The translations under genes and the position numbers were made by a program. From contig NZ_CP052135.1 in assembly GCF_012955605.1 (NCBI RefSeq), positions 2,554,711 to 2,618,710 of the forward strand: a stretch of 64,000 bases of DNA, read 5' to 3'. Below are positions 1-8,628 of the stretch, piece after piece; position 1 is the first letter of the stretch; each line of letters begins with the position of its first letter. Below the pieces are notes generated by a model. It did not search any database, had not been told where the DNA came from, and saw only the letters and a program-made list of their open reading frames with translations. This DNA is from Bacillus fonticola (GTDB lineage Bacteria > Bacillota > Bacilli > Bacillales > JC228).

Positions 1-1796
1 TCCACACTCCCGTTTATCCCTTTAAGAACGGCTTGAAATGGTTGTAGTACTACTTCTTCCTCTTGCAATATAGTTCTAATGCTTTCCTTGTCTAAATAAT
101 CTGCACCGAACACAATATCGTCCCCAACACTTTGACCTTGAATTCTTGCGGCGATATTGACAGTTCTACCGAAGTAATCCAACACGTCATTAGAATTAAC
201 AGCGATCGCAGGTCCACTATACAAACCGATTTTCAAAATAATTTCATCCGAACCTTGTTCATTAAATTCCGATATATGTTTTTGAATTTGCAAAGCCGCT
301 CTTAAACCATCCTCTGGCAAATGAAATACAGCCATGACTGCATCCCCAATGGTTTTGACAACACTTCCGGAATTTTTTGAGATCCAGTGAGTCAAAAATT
401 CAAAATGCCTTCTGACTTGCCCGTACGCATATGCATCTCCTACAGTCTCGTACAAAGAGGTTGATCCTTGCAGGTCACTGAACAAAATGGTTACGTTCTC
501 TATTCCTACTTGTTGACCCGGTGATAATACTTCAGATGAGAATAAGTCCCTAAACTCCTGCAGCGCTGTTACCATTGCAGCCGTAGTCACCTCATCGCTC
601 CACTCAGTTTGTTCAATAACTAGAACGATATCGTTTGAGCTATCGTTGTGTATGTGAATAAACTCCGTTCCAGCAGAAAGCGTTATGGATGACTCAGACC
701 AGCCACTATCTTTGTATTGAACGTTAACTTCCTTCAATGTATCTGTCGGTGATGACTTTTCCAGGATGACAGCATGGTTTGCCTGGAGAACGCGTAGCCG
801 CAATTGATCCTCGCTTTTAGGGATGACCATTTGATGACTCTTTCCTTTTTCAATTACCTTTTGAATTTTGACATGAGGTGTGATCATAGGGCCCCCAACA
901 CAATAGGTCTGAGCAAATGCTCGTCGAATAGCGGTATGACAGGCAAAATAGAGTTCCACATACTTTTCGAAATTCGCATCATAGTTAATTCCACATAAGT
1001 CACAATGAAATTGCTCTTGTAACTGAGATAATGAACTGTACTCTGCTTTCGACACTCGACAATTAGGACAGATTAAATTCCAGCTCAAATTGAGTATGCC
1101 TACTTTTGTGGCATATAAAAATAGGCGTAAAACCTGTTCAGGATCTGCATCCCATTGGTTGGCGATATGTATTGGTCTCATTTCGGCTACTTCGCGATCA
1201 GCGCGTTCTACTAAATATCGGTGGAGAAGTTCCACGTAGTCTGGATCAACTGGAGATCCTCTTAATATTCTCTTTAGTCTTTGTAGCTCAGCCTCATTTA
1301 TTTTAGGATTCGATTGTTTCATAGGGTGATAAGAAGCATCTCCTTTATGATTCACTAAGTAATCATCCAGATACTTCATCGTATTTTTCATCGACTTCAA
1401 GCCTGTTATGGGAATTGCCGCAACGCCTATTATATTCCGAGCAGTAAATTCTCCAAATAGCTGCACTTTTGTTCCTGTAACACAGTCAGAAAGCTCAATA
1501 CCACCAACAAAATGCTGCAGGGGACCATCGTGATAGTGGCGCTCAACAACATAGTATTCGTTTTCAACCCATTGAAAAGGGGACTCCTTCCAGTTTAGTG
1601 GAATGACCCCTGCTACTTTTGCCAAAGCCTCCCGAAAAAAGACATTCCCTTTTTCCGTAATTGCTGGTTTAAATTCAACCGGAAACAGCCCAATAAACCG
1701 ATTCAGACGGTCTGTGTCGCTCAGTAATCTCCAAACAACACTTCTAGGCAAAGGGTATTCTTTTTCAATCACATACTTTTTTGCAGAAAGTGGCAT
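1..1796 (-). CDS. Class III adenylate/guanylate cyclase, C-terminus outside window
   Basis: Reading leftward from the ATG at 1796, an open frame of about 598 codons runs off the window edge. The N-terminus (residues 1-150) looks like an SRPBCC/START fold. A zinc-ribbon-like stretch follows (CPNC ... CDLC, around 235-265), as in DUF5939 cyclases. The last part is a cyclase homology domain: the metal-binding aspartates sit in FSDLQGST and IGDAVMAVF, a substrate-type Lys precedes IGDAV, an Asp lies in LDYFGRTVN, and the transition-state Asn/Arg pair is in VNIAARIQ. The Lys and Asp favour ATP over GTP, so cAMP is the likely product. The ribosome site GGGGGGAGGG directly precedes the ATG. It is third in an operon with DUF3307 and HD-GYP genes, which suggests a nucleotide-signalling unit. 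The signal sensed is unknown. Confidence 0.85.
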   Translation of the reverse strand, partial: MPLSAKKYVIEKEYPLPRSVVWRLLSDTDRLNRFIGLFPVEFKPAITEKGNVFFREALAKVAGVIPLNWKESPFQWVENEYYVVERHYHDGPLQHFVGGIELSDCVTGTKVQLFGEFTARNIIGVAAIPITGLKSMKNTMKYLDDYLVNHKGDASYHPMKQSNPKINEAELQRLKRILRGSPVDPDYVELLHRYLVERADREVAEMRPIHIANQWDADPEQVLRLFLYATKVGILNLSWNLICPNCRVSKAEYSSLSQLQEQFHCDLCGINYDANFEKYVELYFACHTAIRRAFAQTYCVGGPMITPHVKIQKVIEKGKSHQMVIPKSEDQLRLRVLQANHAVILEKSSPTDTLKEVNVQYKDSGWSESSITLSAGTEFIHIHNDSSNDIVLVIEQTEWSDEVTTAAMVTALQEFRDLFSSEVLSPGQQVGIENVTILFSDLQGSTSLYETVGDAYAYGQVRRHFEFLTHWISKNSGSVVKTIGDAVMAVFHLPEDGLRAALQIQKHISEFNEQGSDEIILKIGLYSGPAIAVNSNDVLDYFGRTVNIAARIQGQSVGDDIVFGADYLDKESIRTILQEEEVVLQPFQAVLKGINGSV

Positions 1797-1811
1797 TTCC
1801 CTCCCCCCTTA

Positions 1812-2156
1812 TCAAATATTAATGGCAATGGCTAATAAAATAATGTGGAAAATTTGATCAACCATAATGGACAGCCAATTATGTACAGGTCCATCCTTCG
1901 CCCCTTGTATATTCTTTACCCAAAAGGTGACAAACGTTTTTCGATCAAGTACAACATGTCCTAAAAAGATAATGGCGATGCCCAAAAGCGAAATTTGACC
2001 AGAAAAGAAACCAAATAAACTAACGATCGTCGTATATACTGTGACATGTGTAAGTAACGGAATCCATTTGGTTGATTTATACTGCGCCATCCACGACGTT
2101 TGCAAGAGGAAATCTCCGATGAAATGCCCGATTAACAAAAGGTCAAACTGGCTCAT
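1812..2156 (-). CDS. DUF3307 small membrane protein
   Basis: A 114-residue hydrophobic protein with about four membrane segments and the DUF3307 pattern near its start (IGHFIGDFLLQT, then GHVVLDRKTF). The start at 2156 is chosen because AAGGGGGTATTGGTC precedes it; a longer frame from 2189 would overlap the upstream gene more and lacks such a site. It overlaps the end of the GAF/HD-GYP gene by 14 nt and is followed 15 nt later by the cyclase gene, so translation is probably coupled. The family has no established biochemical function. Here it may anchor or modulate the two signalling enzymes, which is inference from context only. Confidence 0.8.
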   Translation of the reverse strand: MSQFDLLLIGHFIGDFLLQTSWMAQYKSTKWIPLLTHVTVYTTIVSLFGFFSGQISLLGIAIIFLGHVVLDRKTFVTFWVKNIQGAKDGPVHNWLSIMVDQIFHIILLAIAINI

Positions 2157-3306
2157 GACCAATACCCCCTTCATCGTATCGAATCCCATAGCTTTCTAGA
2201 TTGAAGTCACATTCTTCGAGAATCGCTATAAAAGCGTCGACAACCCTCTCATCGAATAGGGTTTCCTTACACCTCACCAATTCTGCCGCACCTTCTTGTA
2301 GAGTATGGCCTTTGCTATAAGGACGGGAAGTTGTCATGGCATCAAACGCATCAGCAACACCGACAATGCGAGCAAACATTGGAATTTCCTCACCTATCAA
2401 TCGGTCGGGATAACCGGTCCCATTCATCCGCTCATGGTGAGACCTTGCTATCTGGACTGCGTTTTTCATCACAGCCTTGGGCTCCATATTCGAAAGAATT
2501 TTCGCCCCAATCTCTGTGTGACTTTTCATGATTTCATATTCATCATTCGTTAATCCGGTTGGTTTTCTAAGGATTTCATCTAAAACGCCAATTTTCCCGA
2601 TATCGTGTAAGAGTGCTGCTTTATACAGCTCATCACATGTTCTTGTACCGTAACCCATCTTTTTTGCAATCCAAGAGGAATACTTGGCCACTCGCTCTGA
2701 GTGACCTGCAGTATAAGGATCGCGGGCGTCGAGAACTTGGGCAAGCGTTCGGATGACACTCATAAACATTTTATATAGTTCGTCGTACATTTGACTGTTA
2801 TGTAATGCTAGGGCAGATTGATTCGCTAGGGCAAGTGCTAAATTAACGTCTTCGTCTGAAAAGAAATCGTCATTTTTTTTGTTTAGAAGCTGTAGTGCAC
2901 CGATTGCTTTCCCTTTTGCGTTTAGCGGAACCGTTATCATGGATCGCGTAATAAACCCGCTCGTCTCATCGACTCGCCTTGCCCAAGCAGGTTCTTTTGC
3001 CACATTTTCTATTAGGTATGGTTTGCCAGTTAGGATCACCTTACCTACAATGCCTTCTCCCCTGTTCATTTTAATATTACGTATCGTTGAGGAGGTTGGG
3101 CCATATGCAGCACTCGCTGTTACTTCTTCTTTTTCTTCGTCGACAACCCATAAGGTTCCGGCCTCGGCTTTAATCACTTTAACCATTTGCAGAAGAATAT
3201 TTTGAAAGACTTCTTCTATCTCAATATTTGAATTTAGCTCTTTAAACGCCTCTAAAAGGGAGGATAGCTCTTCAACTTTTAATTCTAGTTCTTTGATTGC
3301 ATCCAT
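2143..3306 (-). CDS. GAF / HD-GYP domain protein, probable cyclic-di-GMP phosphodiesterase
   Basis: The 387-residue protein has a short coiled coil (1-25), a GAF sensor domain (about 28-168) and an HD-GYP domain (about 185-370). The HD dyad is at 234-235 in LLHDIGKIG, and the signature HHERMNGTGYP ends at residue 300, so metal ligands and the GYP motif are intact. HD-GYP enzymes hydrolyse cyclic-di-GMP; the GAF ligand cannot be told from sequence. There are no membrane segments, so it is cytoplasmic. It is the first gene of a three-gene minus-strand operon with DUF3307 and a class III cyclase, so two cyclic nucleotide systems may be linked here. Confidence 0.88.
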   Translation of the reverse strand: MDAIKELELKVEELSSLLEAFKELNSNIEIEEVFQNILLQMVKVIKAEAGTLWVVDEEKEEVTASAAYGPTSSTIRNIKMNRGEGIVGKVILTGKPYLIENVAKEPAWARRVDETSGFITRSMITVPLNAKGKAIGALQLLNKKNDDFFSDEDVNLALALANQSALALHNSQMYDELYKMFMSVIRTLAQVLDARDPYTAGHSERVAKYSSWIAKKMGYGTRTCDELYKAALLHDIGKIGVLDEILRKPTGLTNDEYEIMKSHTEIGAKILSNMEPKAVMKNAVQIARSHHERMNGTGYPDRLIGEEIPMFARIVGVADAFDAMTTSRPYSKGHTLQEGAAELVRCKETLFDERVVDAFIAILEECDFNLESYGIRYDEGGIGHEPV

Positions 3307-3569
3307 ATATGCATTCTCCGTTTGTAATAATGTAGTTTCTGCAAGTCTATCTTCATGTCACCGCGTAGACACGCAAATAAAAAAGAATAACCTTCCCTTC
3401 TTCCTTGAACCACTTTATCGCATCTACAACGTCTATACCTTCAATATCGGCGGACCACAAAGCTAATTCAACTTTTGAAGTTTAAATGGTATATGAATGA
3501 ATTTCAAAACCCATGCAGCGCAAGGGTTTTGAGACATAGTAAAAGGAGTACCTCCCCAAGTCTTGTATA

Positions 3570-3773
3570 ATGGTAAGTAAGCACGAACCAAAAGACTGGA
3601 GGAACGCTTCCTACTCGCGACTTTTAGGTAAATTGAGTGAATCCAATATTTTAGAAGAAGCACAAGAACAAGTTGTGCTCCAAGCAGTTCATGAGGGCTT
3701 TATTACAGATGATACGGTGGCTATTGACGCCACCCATTTTGAAGCCCGTGATCAGGCACCGCCGAAAGTGTAA
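3570..3773 (+). pseudogene. Transposase remnant (DDE family, IS1182-like)
   Basis: A 67-codon open stretch contains the phrase DDTVAIDATHFEARDQAP, typical of the region around the first catalytic Asp in DDE transposases of Bacillaceae insertion sequences. It stops at 3773. A second fragment in another frame continues to about 3864 and then all homology is lost, so most of the gene is deleted. Upstream, 3500-3540 holds an inverted repeat (TTTCAAAACCC ... GGGTTTTGAGA) of the kind found near IS ends. The family assignment is from memory and tentative; that it is a broken transposase is more certain. Confidence 0.7.
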
Positions 3774-3874
3774 TGCTTCAAAATTAGCTGCTGATCGTAT
3801 CCATGCCTTATTCAATCAACAACAAGTTGCCTATACTATAGGCTGTGTTCATGCTCAATCTTGATTTCCAAACC

Positions 3875-4001
3875 GTTGATTGGAGCGGGGGCCCACAGGA
3901 CGTGGGTCAGAAAGGCGTTGCCACAGGACGTGGCGCTCTTAGCCTTCCCTCCTCTTCAGCGTCTCCGCCTTTCCTCAGGAGTCTACGTGTATTTCCTCCG
4001 C
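3875..4001. repeat. Degenerate interspersed repeat, copy A
   Basis: Starts with GTTGATTGGAGCGGG and ends with CAGGAGTCTACGTGTATTTCC, which is the inverse complement of a segment at 62951-62971. Its middle (CACAGGACGTGGGTCAG, AAAGGCGTT) recurs at 52358-52410. No gene is present; short open frames here follow the repeat and lack ribosome sites. It directly follows the transposase remnant. Confidence 0.65.
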
Positions 4002-4124
4002 TAGTTTTGAACATACATTGCATGAAGAAAGTGCAGAGTTTATTCTTGAGGGGTGCACGTGTATTTTCTCGCTAGTATTGAACTGACTACTTCATAAGGG
4101 ATGTTTTGTAATCGCTATCTGTTC

Positions 4125-4309
4125 GTTGATTGGAGTGGATGGCGGCGACTCCTGCGGGATCAGCGGGACAGGTGAGACCCCGCAAGAGCGCAGCGATGAG
4201 GAGGCTCACCGCCCGCCCCGCGGAAAGCGTCCGCCTGCAGCGGAAATCAACATAGCAGTATGTCGTATCATGGGTTAACTGTTTAGTAAAAACAACAAAG
4301 GATACGAAA
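4125..4309. repeat. Interspersed repeat, copy B (long palindrome-rich form)
   Basis: Begins GTTGATTGGAGTGG, contains GACTCCTGCGGGA, AGGTGAGACCCCGC and GAGGCTCACCGC arms that can fold into a cruciform or hairpin, and ends with AGTAAAAACAACAAAG followed by ATACGAAA. The end block recurs at 63044-63069 with one change. This GATTGGAGCGGAA-type element is familiar from intergenic regions of many Bacillaceae; mechanism of spread unknown. Confidence 0.7.
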
Positions 4310-4398
4310 AGAGCCATTAATTAAAAAGCTAACGGACTAATCCGACCTTTGGATCATTTCATTCGATATAAAAATCATTCGTGAGCGCAGCACGCAAC

Positions 4399-4460
4399 CA
4401 TGCATGGAAACGGGTCACAAAGCAGTTGCGTTGTGATCAAGGTGGTGAGAGTGGAGCCCC
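4399..4460. repeat. Interspersed repeat C, copy 1
   Basis: About 62 bp starting CATGCATGGAAA and containing GTCACAAAGCAGTTGCGTTG then TGATCAAGGTGGTG and ending GAGCCCC. It aligns end to end with 33382-33443 beside the tmRNA gene, with roughly 80 percent matching bases by eye. No coding frame. Confidence 0.65.
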
Positions 4461-4553
4461 ATGTAGTTTTCACTCAATATCTGATCTTGTTTTCTAATGA
4501 GATAGATAGTGGTGTTAGGAGTTTGCGTAACTCCCCCCTTTTCCACAGAAAAG

Positions 4554-4576
4554 AACTCGTCCAAGATTAACGAGTT
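4554..4576 (-). terminator. Hairpin after modB
   Basis: Perfect 7-bp arms AACTCGT/ACGAGTT around a 9-nt loop, followed on the minus strand by CTTTTC. It lies 30 bp past the modB stop and probably ends the molybdenum operon; the T tract is short. Confidence 0.5.
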
Positions 4577-4605
4577 CACTAGAGAGAGTCTTTTACCATC
4601 AGCAT

Positions 4606-5271
4606 TTATTTTTTAAACTGATTCAAATAAAAAACAAAGCTTAGCATACAAAAGGAAATCACCATGATGGTAACGACCCATAACCATGCTAGTTCCATAT
4701 TTCCCGAGTCTAATGCCATATAAATTGCTGTCGGTATCGTTTGTGTTTTGCCTGGGATATTTCCAGCAAACATTAAAGTAGCACCAAACTCACCCAATGC
4801 CCTAGCAAAACTTAAGATTCCTCCGGTTATAAGGGAGCCAAAAGCAAGGGGCATGGAGATATGCAAAAATACCTGTAGATCATTGGCACCATCCACTCTA
4901 GAAGCATTTTCGATATCCTCATCAATCATTTCGAAACCAGTCTTCGCAGATTGATACATAAGCGGAAAAGCCACTATTGTCGAAGCAATAACGGCTGCCC
5001 ACCACGTAAACATGACCGACTGATCAAAGAGCCAATCGATTGCTTGCCCGATCGGACTATTCATGCCGAATACAACGATTAATAAAAAACCAACTACTGA
5101 AGGAGGCAATACTAATGGAAGCAGAAACACGGTTTCTACCATGATTTTTCCTCTGAATTGTCTCTTTGACATAAACTTTGCAGCTAGTATGCCTAGTATG
5201 GAAACAATGAGTAGGGAGATAGTTGCAATTTCTACGGAAAGTTTGACAGGAGTCCAAAAGTCATTGATCAT
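4606..5271 (-). CDS. modB: Molybdate ABC transporter permease
   Basis: A 221-residue inner-membrane protein with five to six membrane segments, beginning FWTPVKLSVEIATIS and carrying the permease loop EEAA-like signature around residues 135-165 (ENASRVDGANDLQVF ... SMPLAFGS), followed by GALGEFGAT-type sequence (ALGEFGATLMFAGN), characteristic of ModB/CysT permeases. It overlaps modA by 4 nt (ATGA), so the two are translationally coupled. The normal third partner, the ATPase ModC, is not encoded downstream or anywhere in the window, so an ATPase from elsewhere must energise it. Molybdate or tungstate would feed the cofactor genes upstream in the same operon. Confidence 0.9.
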   Translation of the reverse strand: MINDFWTPVKLSVEIATISLLIVSILGILAAKFMSKRQFRGKIMVETVFLLPLVLPPSVVGFLLIVVFGMNSPIGQAIDWLFDQSVMFTWWAAVIASTIVAFPLMYQSAKTGFEMIDEDIENASRVDGANDLQVFLHISMPLAFGSLITGGILSFARALGEFGATLMFAGNIPGKTQTIPTAIYMALDSGNMELAWLWVVTIMVISFCMLSFVFYLNQFKK

Positions 5272-6056
5272 GCCCTTTTTTCCAGCCTCTTAAAACCGTA
5301 CTTTTGTAAGATTTCCATAGCTTTATCCCCTTGAAGATATTCATAAAAAGTTTTCGCCTCGTCTGGATGCTTCGTTCCTTTTAGAATGCCGATTGGATAA
5401 ATGATGGATGAATACGTTGCTTCTGGTACGGTGGCAAGTATTTGGACGTTTTGTGATATAGCTGCATCTGTTTTATACACAATCCCCGCCTCTACGTTTC
5501 CCGTTTCTACATAGGTCAGTACTTGTCGGACGTCTTTTGCATAAATCACATTGCTTTCAACGTCCTTCCACACCCCTACATTCTCCAAAGCTTCTTTTGC
5601 GTATTTTCCAGCTGGAACAGTCTCCGGCGTTCCAATCGAAATAGATCCATCCAACTTTGCTAAATCTTCCATAGCATCAACACGCGTATCGTTATTTTTA
5701 GACATCACTACCACCATCTCGTTTCCTACTAGTGCAACAGCATCCTCTTGATCAATAAAGCCCTCATGAACAACATTGGCGAATTTATCCTCTGCTGCAG
5801 AGAAAAATAGATCTACAGGTGCGCCTTGCAATATTTGTTGTTGCAATGAACCTGAAGCACCGAAGTTGAAAAATAGCGTAATGTCGGGGTATTCTTTTTC
5901 AAAAGCGTTTTGAATTTCTGCTAATGCATCTTGCAAACTAGCAGCTGCAGAAACAGTCAACTCCACATCGTCCTTATTTTCTGAAGCTGAACAACCACTT
6001 ACTAGAAGTACAAGCACAACAAGCCAAAAGTTTCTGGTGACATATCCCCCTCGCAT
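5268..6056 (-). CDS. modA: Molybdate-binding lipoprotein
   Basis: A 262-residue extracytoplasmic solute-binding lipoprotein: the signal peptide NFWLVVLVLL ends in the lipobox LVSGC, and the mature part starts with the ModA hallmark LTVSAAASLQDAL, with further ligand-loop sequence FGASGSLQQQI and YAKDVRQVL. The ATG at 6056 gives a normal lipoprotein signal; the longer frame back to 6134 would overlap moaD and has no signal. A GTG two codons upstream is an alternative. The protein captures molybdate (or tungstate) outside the membrane for ModB. It follows moaD by 37 bp on the minus strand, tying metal import to cofactor synthesis. Confidence 0.9.
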   Translation of the reverse strand: MRGGYVTRNFWLVVLVLLVSGCSASENKDDVELTVSAAASLQDALAEIQNAFEKEYPDITLFFNFGASGSLQQQILQGAPVDLFFSAAEDKFANVVHEGFIDQEDAVALVGNEMVVVMSKNNDTRVDAMEDLAKLDGSISIGTPETVPAGKYAKEALENVGVWKDVESNVIYAKDVRQVLTYVETGNVEAGIVYKTDAAISQNVQILATVPEATYSSIIYPIGILKGTKHPDEAKTFYEYLQGDKAMEILQKYGFKRLEKRA

Positions 6057-6093
6057 TAGCACATTACAGTAACGGGGGACTGACACCGTGACA

Positions 6094-6327
6094 TTAGCCT
6101 CCGCTAACTGGCGGAATAAAGGCAACTGTATCATTTTCCTTCACAACCCCATCATCTGTCACAAAACTTTCGTTAATCGCTGTCATAGCGTGTTCAACTG
6201 ATTTTAATTGATACATGCTCTGGAGATGCTCTTTTAATTGCAAAATGGTCATCTCTTTTACGTCTAGCTCTATTTTTTCCGAGCCAACTTCTTCCCTTAT
6301 GTTGGCGAAAAATAAGATTGTAATCAT
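6094..6327 (-). CDS. moaD: Molybdopterin synthase sulfur carrier subunit
   Basis: A 77-residue ubiquitin-like protein (ITILFFANIREEVG at the start) that ends in the diagnostic Gly-Gly of PPVSGG, where a thiocarboxylate forms after activation by MoeB. The start at 6327 overlaps the moaE stop as ATGA, and the length matches the family; the longer frame upstream lies inside moaE. It pairs with MoaE as the small subunit of molybdopterin synthase, which puts the dithiolene sulfurs into precursor Z. Confidence 0.93.
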   Translation of the reverse strand: MITILFFANIREEVGSEKIELDVKEMTILQLKEHLQSMYQLKSVEHAMTAINESFVTDDGVVKENDTVAFIPPVSGG

Positions 6328-6797
6328 TTTGTGTCGCCTCCTGCTGGCGGTTTTCCTTCTGGATATTCCTTCGTCTCCAGTTGATCCCCTATCCACATCG
6401 TGCCATCTTCCCAAAACTCTTTCTTCCAAATAGGAACGATTTGCTTAATCCGCTCAATAGCATACTCATTTGCTTCGTAGGCTGTCCTCCGATGTGGGGA
6501 GGAGACGGCAATTACCACCGCAATATCTGTTATTTCCAACCTGCCTACTCTGTGTGTGATCGCCGTTACAGCATCTGGCCATTTCTTTTGTATTTCCTCA
6601 CCAATTTGACAGAGCATTTTTTCAGCCATTGATGTATATGCTTCGTATTCAAGATGTAGTGTCTTTTTCCCCTTTGTAAACTCTCTTACAGTTCCTATAA
6701 ACGTTGTAATAGCACCGGCTTCTCTTCTCGCAACTTTTTGTATCGCCTCGTCAACGAATATAGGCTTATTTGTGATCTCAAAAAACTTTTGTTTCAC
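6324..6797 (-). CDS. moaE: Molybdopterin synthase catalytic subunit
   Basis: A 157-residue protein with the MoaE pattern: GAITTFIGTVREFTKG near residue 30, HRVGRLEITDIAVVIAVSS around 87-105, and the catalytic-lysine region IVPIWKKEFWEDG near 125-137. It converts precursor Z (cPMP) to molybdopterin with sulfur delivered by MoaD. It sits between mobB and moaD on the same strand, coupled to moaD by a 4-nt overlap. Confidence 0.94.
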   Translation of the reverse strand: MKQKFFEITNKPIFVDEAIQKVARREAGAITTFIGTVREFTKGKKTLHLEYEAYTSMAEKMLCQIGEEIQKKWPDAVTAITHRVGRLEITDIAVVIAVSSPHRRTAYEANEYAIERIKQIVPIWKKEFWEDGTMWIGDQLETKEYPEGKPPAGGDTK

Positions 6798-6830
6798 GCC
6801 GCTTCACCACTTATTTTCTGGATTTTCTGC

Positions 6831-7355
6831 TCAAAGTGACCGCACTTGCTTCAGTAAAAAATCAACATATAACTGCTCTTCGTCTAGACGAAACACAGGA
6901 TAATGAGGAAAACCCTCTTTCGCCAATTCAACATGACTGATGACACACTTTATATTTTTTAAGGATTGGAGCAAAGGCAAATCCTCCCCACTTCGAATAA
7001 GCACTACCTTAGGATACGCTGCTTGTTTGTACCCCTCTATGAACAGGACATCCATTTCAAAGAAACCGTACATAGAAATTATTTGCTCAAGGCTCCAATT
7101 CTGTACACGAGCTGACAGCTGCAAAATCCCATCCCCTTCAACGCCTGCCACAATCGCTCCCGCTCCAAAATGGCGAACGCTGTCTTTAGGAAGAGACTCG
7201 TTTGATGGTACGCCACCGTGACCGTGATGCTTAATAGATGCCGCTACCATGCCAGCTCGACCTGCAGCAGAGATCAACTTCTCCACCAACGTCGTCTTCC
7301 CACTATTTTGATATCCTACGATCTGTAGGATGGCACAATGTTGTCCCACGGCCAT
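6831..7355 (-). CDS. mobB: Molybdopterin-guanine dinucleotide biosynthesis protein B
   Basis: A 174-residue P-loop GTPase with Walker A in GYQNSGKTTLV (residues 14-24) and the conserved SIKHHGHGG region near 40. MobB assists MobA in attaching GMP to molybdopterin, giving the bis-MGD cofactor that formate dehydrogenases need. The ATG at 7355 has AAGGAA four bases upstream and overlaps the end of moeA by 40 nt. The overlap is long but supported by alignment of the P loop close to the N-terminus. Confidence 0.88.
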   Translation of the reverse strand: MAVGQHCAILQIVGYQNSGKTTLVEKLISAAGRAGMVAASIKHHGHGGVPSNESLPKDSVRHFGAGAIVAGVEGDGILQLSARVQNWSLEQIISMYGFFEMDVLFIEGYKQAAYPKVVLIRSGEDLPLLQSLKNIKCVISHVELAKEGFPHYPVFRLDEEQLYVDFLLKQVRSL

Positions 7356-8611
7356 TCACTTCCTTGAACATCTTCTAGCAACAGAGCGTCAACTAACATC
7401 CCTTTTTCATAGCCTCTCGTTCCACCGGGGAGGAGGATGAGTGCATTTGCTGCAGCTAACGATGAGACAGCATTCGATTTATTGAAGCCCGACGGTGAAA
7501 TGAGTAATTCACCGTCATCTCCATATTCAAGTGTCGCTCTGACAAAACGAGTAAAAGGATTTGCCTTTTTGAAATCTTCTCCTAAATGCGCTTTCACCCT
7601 TTTTAAATGAGGCTTCTCGTTAAACAGAAACGTCCGAATAATAGGACGGACGAAAAGTTCAAAACCGACGTAACAAGCGGAAGGATTTCCAGATAAACCG
7701 AACAAGAGCTTTCCATCGAGTGCAGCTACTGTCGTTACACTTCCTGGTCTCATCGCCACTTTGTTAAAGAGAACTGACGCCCCTAACGTAGCATAGATCT
7801 CTGGCAAATAATCGTAGTCGCCCACAGAAACGCCACCCGTTGTAATGAGCATATCCACTTGAGAAAGGGCCGCTTTAACAGCGGTTAGACAGCTATCAAG
7901 ATCATCACTTAGTTTTCCAAAATAGATGACGTCTCCACCGACACGCTCAATTTGCGATAGGATCATGTAAGCATTACTGTTGCGAATTTTCCCCGGTTCA
8001 AGCGGCTGTTCTACTTCTAGAAGTTCACTTCCTGTTGCTAAAACACCGATGACAGGCTTTTTAGAGACTGGGACCTCGCTGTATCCAAACGTCGCAAGGA
8101 GTGCAGAGATTCCGGCGTTTATAAACGTTCCTTTTTCGGCGAGCACGGTACCATTTCGAGTATCCTCACCTTGAAGGGACAAATTGTCTCCCTTTTGATA
8201 GGCCCGTTTCAACTCAACAAACTTCCTACTTCCTTCGCTTAATTCCCTCGATAATTCCAGCATAACAACCGCATTGCAGCCTTCCGGAATCGCCGCTCCA
8301 GTCATAATTCTAACAGCTTGACCACTTTGCACGAAATCATCAAAAACCGATCCGGCCCCAATTTCCCCGACCACATCCAAAATGATTGGAACATTCGAAT
8401 TCGCTCCTTCTGTATCCTCTGCCCGAATGGCAAAGCCGTCATAAGGGGAACGATCAAAGGAAGGGACGTCATGGTCAGCAACTAAATCTTCCGCAAGAAA
8501 CCGTCCGTGTGCCTGCTGGAGCGATACCGATTCCTTCACTCCACTTTTAGCGTAGTGCATAACTTTGCTTACTGCCTCACTAACAGAAATAGGGGTACGC
8601 TTTTCTACCAT
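7316..8611 (-). CDS. moeA: Molybdopterin molybdenumtransferase
   Basis: A 431-residue MoeA: the N-terminal part carries SFDRSPYDGFAIRAED, the central domain the molybdopterin-binding TTGGVSVGDYDYLPE, followed by FGLSGNPSACYVGFE, and the C-terminal beta-barrel domain is present. It inserts molybdate into adenylylated molybdopterin. The ATG at 8611 is preferred since AGGAGG lies 9-10 bases upstream; the GTG at 8620 falls inside that spacing. It lies between moeB (17 bp gap) and mobB (overlap) in the minus-strand Mo operon. Confidence 0.94.
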   Translation of the reverse strand: MVEKRTPISVSEAVSKVMHYAKSGVKESVSLQQAHGRFLAEDLVADHDVPSFDRSPYDGFAIRAEDTEGANSNVPIILDVVGEIGAGSVFDDFVQSGQAVRIMTGAAIPEGCNAVVMLELSRELSEGSRKFVELKRAYQKGDNLSLQGEDTRNGTVLAEKGTFINAGISALLATFGYSEVPVSKKPVIGVLATGSELLEVEQPLEPGKIRNSNAYMILSQIERVGGDVIYFGKLSDDLDSCLTAVKAALSQVDMLITTGGVSVGDYDYLPEIYATLGASVLFNKVAMRPGSVTTVAALDGKLLFGLSGNPSACYVGFELFVRPIIRTFLFNEKPHLKRVKAHLGEDFKKANPFTRFVRATLEYGDDGELLISPSGFNKSNAVSSLAAANALILLPGGTRGYEKGMLVDALLLEDVQGSEWPWDNIVPSYRS

Positions 8612-8628
8612 TCCGTTCACTCCTCCTA

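Noticed and set aside
4087-4317. 76-codon minus-strand frame
   Set aside because: Lies wholly inside the GATTGGAG repeat, no ribosome site, low-complexity product.
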